Of a stretch of DNA of 11,365 bases, positions 8,122-11,365 are shown piece by piece. This DNA is from Gemmatimonadota bacterium. GTDB taxonomy: Bacteria; Gemmatimonadota; Gemmatimonadetes; Palauibacterales; Palauibacteraceae. A model generated the notes under the pieces. It worked only from the letters and a program-made list of their open reading frames with translations. It was not told where the DNA came from and made no database searches. The position numbers and the translations under genes are program-made. The DNA is taken from contig JAENXO010000039.1 in assembly GCA_016649455.1 (NCBI GenBank), positions 1 through 11,365 of the forward strand, written 5' to 3'. Numbering within the stretch: the first letter of the stretch is position 1; each line of letters begins with the position of its first letter.

Positions 8122-8875
8122 GTCGACTGGAGCAGCGCCTGTCCACGAGGCATCACCGATCGTCGCCGAACAGGTCGAGCGGACGTTCGAGGGTGCCACG
8201 GGTGATCCGATCCGGGTGCTGCGAGGGGTCGACCTGGTCGTCGAGCGTGGAGAGACAGTCTCGATCGTCGGACCGAGCGGGGCAGGGAAGTCGACGCTCC
8301 TGCATGTACTCGGCGGTCTCGATCTGCCGACGTCCGGTCGCATTTCTCTCGGCGGACGGGACCTCTCCCGAATGAGCGACCAGGAGCTCGCCCGGGTGAG
8401 GAATGAGTATGTCGGGTTCGTATTTCAGTTTCACCACCTGCTCCGCGACTTCACGGCGCTGGAGAATGTGATGATGCCTCAGATAATTGCAGGCGCGGAT
8501 CGGTCCCGGGCCCGGGACCGATCCCTGGAGCTACTGGACCAGGTCGGTCTTTCCGCGCGGGTCGAGCACCGGCCGGCGAAGTTGTCGGGCGGCGAGCAGC
8601 AACGGGTCGCGGTGGCGCGTGCCCTGGCGAATGAACCCCCCGCGTTGCTGGCCGATGAACCGTCGGGCAACCTGGACAGGGAAACGAGCGAGCGCCTGCA
8701 CAAGGTGCTCTTCGACCTCGTAAAGCACCACGACACGGCGCTCGTCGTCGTCACCCACAACACCTCCCTCGCTGAGCGCACGGACCGGGTGCTGGAGCTC
8801 CGGGACGGAATCCTTCGACGAATTTCCGCCTCCGACGAGGGGTCGAAAGCGGCTGGTGAGCCAGGCGATGACTGA
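8114..8875 (+). CDS. lolD: LolD-type lipoprotein-releasing ABC transporter ATPase
   Basis: This 253-residue cytoplasmic ATPase would power the permease encoded just upstream. All ABC motifs are intact: Walker A GPSGAGKST at 53-61 (lysine 59), a Q-loop in the FQFHHLL stretch near residue 105, signature LSGGEQQ at 157-163, Walker B ALLADEPSGNLD at 177-188 (E182 catalytic) and the H-loop histidine at 215. FQFHHLL and the 'DEPSGNLD' form place it in the LolD/MacB/FtsE subfamily. Adjacency to a LolC/E permease decides for LolD. The start overlaps the permease stop by eight bases (ATGAGTGA), with GAGG nine bases upstream as a possible ribosome-binding site. Residues after about 235 form a short polar tail that looks lineage-specific. 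Confidence 0.92.
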   Translation: MSESTGAAPVHEASPIVAEQVERTFEGATGDPIRVLRGVDLVVERGETVSIVGPSGAGKSTLLHVLGGLDLPTSGRISLGGRDLSRMSDQELARVRNEYVGFVFQFHHLLRDFTALENVMMPQIIAGADRSRARDRSLELLDQVGLSARVEHRPAKLSGGEQQRVAVARALANEPPALLADEPSGNLDRETSERLHKVLFDLVKHHDTALVVVTHNTSLAERTDRVLELRDGILRRISASDEGSKAAGEPGDD

Positions 8876-9377
8876 CGGCATGCTGTGCGACGAATGCGGA
8901 GAGAGACCTGCCGAGATTCAGCTCACGACGATCGAGGAGAGCGAGATGAAGACGCATCATCTCTGCACGGTCTGCGCGACTGAGAAGGGCGTCTCGGCCA
9001 CCCCGTCGGCGAAGGCGCCACTCGTCGATTTTCTCGCCCAGCTGGGAAAGACCGAACAGCAGGAATCCTCCAGAGAGTCGGGCGAGCCCTGTCCGTACTG
9101 CGGAACGACTTCCGCTGATTTCCGGCGCACTGGACGCCTCGGGTGTGCCGAGTGCTGGGCCCATTTCGACGGCCGGCTGCGTGGCCTGGTCCGCCGGCTC
9201 CAGGGATCTGCCCAACATGTCGGCAAGCTGTACGTGCACTCCGGATCCGATCTCGGAGACCGACTCGCGCAACTGGCTGGAATGCGACGTCGTCTCAAGC
9301 GTGCCATCGAGACCGAGGACTTCGAGACAGCGGCCGATCTGCGGGACCGGATCCGGGGAATGGAGGCGTCGGACTGA
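8868..9377 (+). CDS. mcsA: McsA, zinc-finger activator of the protein arginine kinase
   Basis: McsA binds and activates the arginine kinase McsB. The 169-residue product has four CxxC pairs: C7/C10, C33/C36, C75/C78 and C93/C96. These fit two zinc-binding modules in the N-terminal half. A C-terminal UVR motif helix pair follows (about 135-166, with LKRAIETEDFETAADLRDRI), the same motif that lets UvrB and UvrC pair and that ClpC carries in its middle domain. The architecture and the following mcsB gene make the call firm. The ATG at 8868 overlaps lolD by eight bases (ATGACTGA). Alternatives are an in-frame GTG at 8856 and an ATG at 8880. The last would begin MLCDEC, close to the start seen in many homologs. 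The stop overlaps the mcsB start by one base (TGATG). Confidence 0.9.
   Translation: MTDGMLCDECGERPAEIQLTTIEESEMKTHHLCTVCATEKGVSATPSAKAPLVDFLAQLGKTEQQESSRESGEPCPYCGTTSADFRRTGRLGCAECWAHFDGRLRGLVRRLQGSAQHVGKLYVHSGSDLGDRLAQLAGMRRRLKRAIETEDFETAADLRDRIRGMEASD
9362..9366 (+). promoter_or_regulatory. Ribosome-binding site deciding the mcsB start
   Basis: GGAGG lies ten bases before the ATG at 9377, inside the end of mcsA. The mcsB reading frame stays open upstream to about 9143. That extension lies wholly over mcsA in another frame and shows no family similarity, so this site and the TGATG junction favour starting at 9377. Confidence 0.65.
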
Positions 9378-10492
9378 TGCAGAACGGGGGGACGCTCGAC
9401 GGCAGGGGGATCGCCTGGCTCGCGGGTGGAGGCGACGAGGGAGAGATCGTGCTCTCGACCAGAGTGCGACTGGCCCGCAATCTCCAGGGCTTTCCGTTCC
9501 CGATCAGGGCGGGTGTCGAAGACTCCGGCAGGATCCTGGACCGGGCTCGTGCTGCGATCGAAGCAGCCGATTCATTGCGCGAGGCGACCGTCTGGACGAT
9601 CGACGACCTGGATCCGACAGAGCGGAATCTGCTGCTCGAGCGACACCTGGTCAGTCGGGAACTCGTCGAACGGGCGGGTGAAGAGCCTGCGTTCGCGGCG
9701 CTCGCGCTCGCGGCCGACGATGACCTCGGAGTCATGGTGAACGAAGAGGACCATCTTCGTCTGCAGGGCTTCAGTCCGGGATTTGCCCTCGACCGGGCGT
9801 GGCGCCGGGTCGACCGCCTGGATGAGGAAATCGGGACGGTTCTCCCCTACGCATTTCATCATGAATTCGGGTTCCTGACCTCGTGCCCGACGAATGTCGG
9901 AACGGGACTGAGGGCGTCCGTCCTGATCCATCTTCCGGGGCTGGTATTGACCAAGGAAATCAACAAGGTTCTCGAAGGTATTTCTCAGGTTGGCCTGACG
10001 TATCGAGGCCTGCACGGTGAGGGATCCGAGGTCGTGGGCAACCTGTTCCAACTCTCCAACCAGACCACGCTCGGAAAGACGGAAGAGGAACTGGTCGACC
10101 ACCTCGCGCGCGTGGCCGGGAAAGTGATCGACTATGAACGGAGCGCCAGGTCTGTGCTGATCAGGGAGGCGCCGACCGTGCTGGAGGACAAGGTCTGGCG
10201 GGCCTATGGGATCCTTCGCACGGCTCGAAGTCTGTCCACGCGAGAAATGCTGAACCTGATGTCGGGGCTTCGCCTGGGCGTGGCTCTGAAACTCATCCGG
10301 ACGCCCAGGGTACAGACGCTCAACGAGATCCTGGTCCTCGGACAGACCGCGCATCGCAGTCGGGATGTCGGGGGTAGCCTTGACGCCGCTGAGGCGGATG
10401 TCGCTCGAGCGGCCTACGTTCGAGACCGACTCGCGGCGGAGGATGAGTCGACGTCGGCCGGGAGCGACACTCCGAACGGGGAACCGAACTGA
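9377..10492 (+). CDS. mcsB: McsB, protein arginine kinase
   Basis: McsB phosphorylates arginine side chains of proteins, marking them for capture by ClpC-ClpP. It belongs to the guanidino phosphotransferase family. At 371 residues it is about the normal McsB length (roughly 360). Features include STRVRLARN near residues 31-39 for nucleotide binding, NEEDH with E124, the signature CPTNVGTG with the conserved cysteine C170, and RGLHGEGSE with E215. These correspond to E121, C167 and E212 as I recall them for Geobacillus McsB, a constant offset of three. The C-terminal domain contains ADVAR at 340-344, where McsB usually has the phospho-arginine sensing RDxxR motif, so the first arginine appears replaced. 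Residues after about 355 form a polar, probably disordered tail. Context (mcsA before, clpC after) separates it from metazoan-type arginine or creatine kinases. Confidence 0.93.
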   Translation: MQNGGTLDGRGIAWLAGGGDEGEIVLSTRVRLARNLQGFPFPIRAGVEDSGRILDRARAAIEAADSLREATVWTIDDLDPTERNLLLERHLVSRELVERAGEEPAFAALALAADDDLGVMVNEEDHLRLQGFSPGFALDRAWRRVDRLDEEIGTVLPYAFHHEFGFLTSCPTNVGTGLRASVLIHLPGLVLTKEINKVLEGISQVGLTYRGLHGEGSEVVGNLFQLSNQTTLGKTEEELVDHLARVAGKVIDYERSARSVLIREAPTVLEDKVWRAYGILRTARSLSTREMLNLMSGLRLGVALKLIRTPRVQTLNEILVLGQTAHRSRDVGGSLDAAEADVARAAYVRDRLAAEDESTSAGSDTPNGEPN

Positions 10493-10515
10493 ACCGGGGC
10501 GGTGAAGCCGTCGCC

Positions 10516-10520
10516 AGAGG
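10516..10520 (+). promoter_or_regulatory. Ribosome-binding site of clpC
   Basis: AGAGG lies five bases before the ATG at 10526. The 33-base gap between mcsB and clpC shows no hairpin terminator, CIRCE element or CtsR-type heptad repeat, so clpC is probably read from the upstream operon. Confidence 0.6.
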
Positions 10521-10525
10521 TGTGA

Positions 10526-11365
10526 ATGAATTACAACTTCACTGATCGAGTCCGGAAGGTCCTGGCAATGGCCCGCGAAGAGGCGGTCCGTGTGCAGCAC
10601 GATTATGTCGGGACAGAGCATATTCTCCTCGGCCTGATTCGCGAGGGAGAAGGTGTAGCCGCAGAAGTGCTGCGGAATCTGGCGGCAGATCTGGACGATC
10701 TGTTGCGCCTCGTGGAAGAGAATATCCGGCCTGGAAAAGCGACGACTCCGATCGGAGAGCTTCCCTATACGACTCGAGCCAAGAAGGTGCTTGAGTACGC
10801 GATGGCCGAGTCCCGCGAATTGAATCACAGCTACGTGGGCACGGAGCACCTCCTCCTCGGTCTGTTGCGGGAGGAACGCGGTCTGGCCGCAAAGGTCCTC
10901 GGGGAACTCGGGATTGGTGTGAATGAGGCGCGGGCCGAGATGCTGAAGCTGCTCGGCACGGACATGCCGGCCGCATCCCTGGAGCCCGGACCGCCAATCT
11001 CTTCCGCAAGGGAAGAGGGCAAGTCGAAGACGCCCGCGCTCGATCACTTCTGCAGAGACCTCACGGAGCTCGCCGAGGAAGGCAAGCTCGATCCGACGAT
11101 CGGGCGCGAGGCTGAAATCGAGCGCGTGATGGAGGTGCTGTCGCGGCGCAAGAAGAACAACCCCGTGCTCATCGGTGAACCGGGAGTCGGAAAGACGGCG
11201 ATCGTCGAGGGCCTGGCGCAGAAGATCGTGAGAGCGGATGTGCCGGAGAGCCTGAAGGAGCATCGGGTCCTGGCGCTGGACATGGCGGCAGTTATCGCGG
11301 GAACGAAGTACCGGGGCCAGTTCGAAGAACGATTGAAAGCGATCGTGAACGAGATCTCAGGGAAC
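10526..11365 (+). CDS. clpC: ClpC AAA+ unfoldase, N-terminal part (3'-truncated by window edge)
   Basis: ClpC unfolds proteins and feeds them to the ClpP protease; in Firmicutes it recognises phospho-arginine marks made by McsB. The visible 280 residues hold the Clp N domain as two similar repeats (about 5-75 and 79-150), each containing a YVGTEH segment with E31 and E107. A charged linker (about 150-175) follows. The first AAA+ domain then opens with the TELAEEGKLDPTIGRE block, Walker A GEPGVGKT at 217-224 and the pore-loop region GTKYRGQFEERLK. The frame is open to the last base of the window. Full ClpC is about 810-850 residues, so about two thirds is missing, including the middle domain with its UVR motif and the ClpP-binding loop. 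ClpA and ClpB are less likely: the N-domain repeats and the mcsAB neighbours point to ClpC. Confidence 0.94.
   Translation, partial: MNYNFTDRVRKVLAMAREEAVRVQHDYVGTEHILLGLIREGEGVAAEVLRNLAADLDDLLRLVEENIRPGKATTPIGELPYTTRAKKVLEYAMAESRELNHSYVGTEHLLLGLLREERGLAAKVLGELGIGVNEARAEMLKLLGTDMPAASLEPGPPISSAREEGKSKTPALDHFCRDLTELAEEGKLDPTIGREAEIERVMEVLSRRKKNNPVLIGEPGVGKTAIVEGLAQKIVRADVPESLKEHRVLALDMAAVIAGTKYRGQFEERLKAIVNEISGN

Noticed and set aside
9143..9376. Upstream extension of the mcsB frame to a start at 9143
   Set aside because: It lies entirely over mcsA in another frame and has no McsB similarity. The GGAGG at 9362-9366 and the TGATG junction support 9377.
10493..10525. The mcsB-clpC gap as a place for a CtsR operator or heat-shock promoter
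   Set aside because: No direct GGTCAAA-type repeat, hairpin or convincing promoter boxes are present. It contains only a ribosome-binding site.
9572..11263. A 563-codon open frame on the minus strand opposite mcsB and clpC
   Set aside because: It is antisense to two well-identified genes with no family motif. Its residues mirror the codons of the coding strand.

Overview
The window is ordinary, densely packed chromosomal DNA, GC-rich by eye, with every convincing gene on the + strand. I see no mobile element, CRISPR array, tRNA, rRNA or long non-coding stretch. The organism is a diderm bacterium: one gene encodes an outer-membrane beta-barrel protein of the PorV/UPF0164 type with a signal peptide, and two encode a Lol-type lipoprotein ABC exporter. 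PorV-like proteins are most common in the Fibrobacteres-Chlorobi-Bacteroidetes (FCB) group and related candidate phyla. Together with the GC-rich codons and the McsA-McsB-ClpC set, this suggests an FCB-affiliated or Gemmatimonadota/Eisenbacteria-like lineage. That placement is inference and cannot be fixed from this window.

Layout. Bases 1-675 are the C-terminal part of the GTPase Era, cut off by the window edge. Next come a 55-residue Trm112-like zinc-ribbon protein (678-845), the PorV-like barrel (826-1845) and ribonuclease R (1866-4025). A GC-rich hairpin at 4040-4065 probably ends that transcription unit. The second unit begins with prfB (release factor 2, 4146-5259), which carries a textbook programmed +1 frameshift at codon 26. 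It continues with lysS (5256-6854), a LolC/E-type permease (6847-8121), lolD (8114-8875), mcsA (8868-9377), mcsB (9377-10492) and the start of clpC (10526 to the window end).

From prfB to mcsB every junction is a stop/start overlap: 4, 8, 8, 8 and 1 bases. The block therefore looks like one translationally coupled operon, with clpC 33 bases further on behind its own ribosome-binding site. It joins translation (RF2, LysRS), envelope lipoprotein export (LolC/E-LolD) and a protein-arginine-phosphorylation proteolysis module (McsA activator, McsB arginine kinase, ClpC unfoldase). In Firmicutes the last module is usually led by the repressor CtsR. No ctsR gene or CtsR operator is visible here.

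I found no clearly new biological system. The points most worth a second look are the McsAB-ClpC module in a diderm without CtsR, an apparently altered allosteric phospho-arginine motif in McsB, and the run of identical 8-base gene overlaps.
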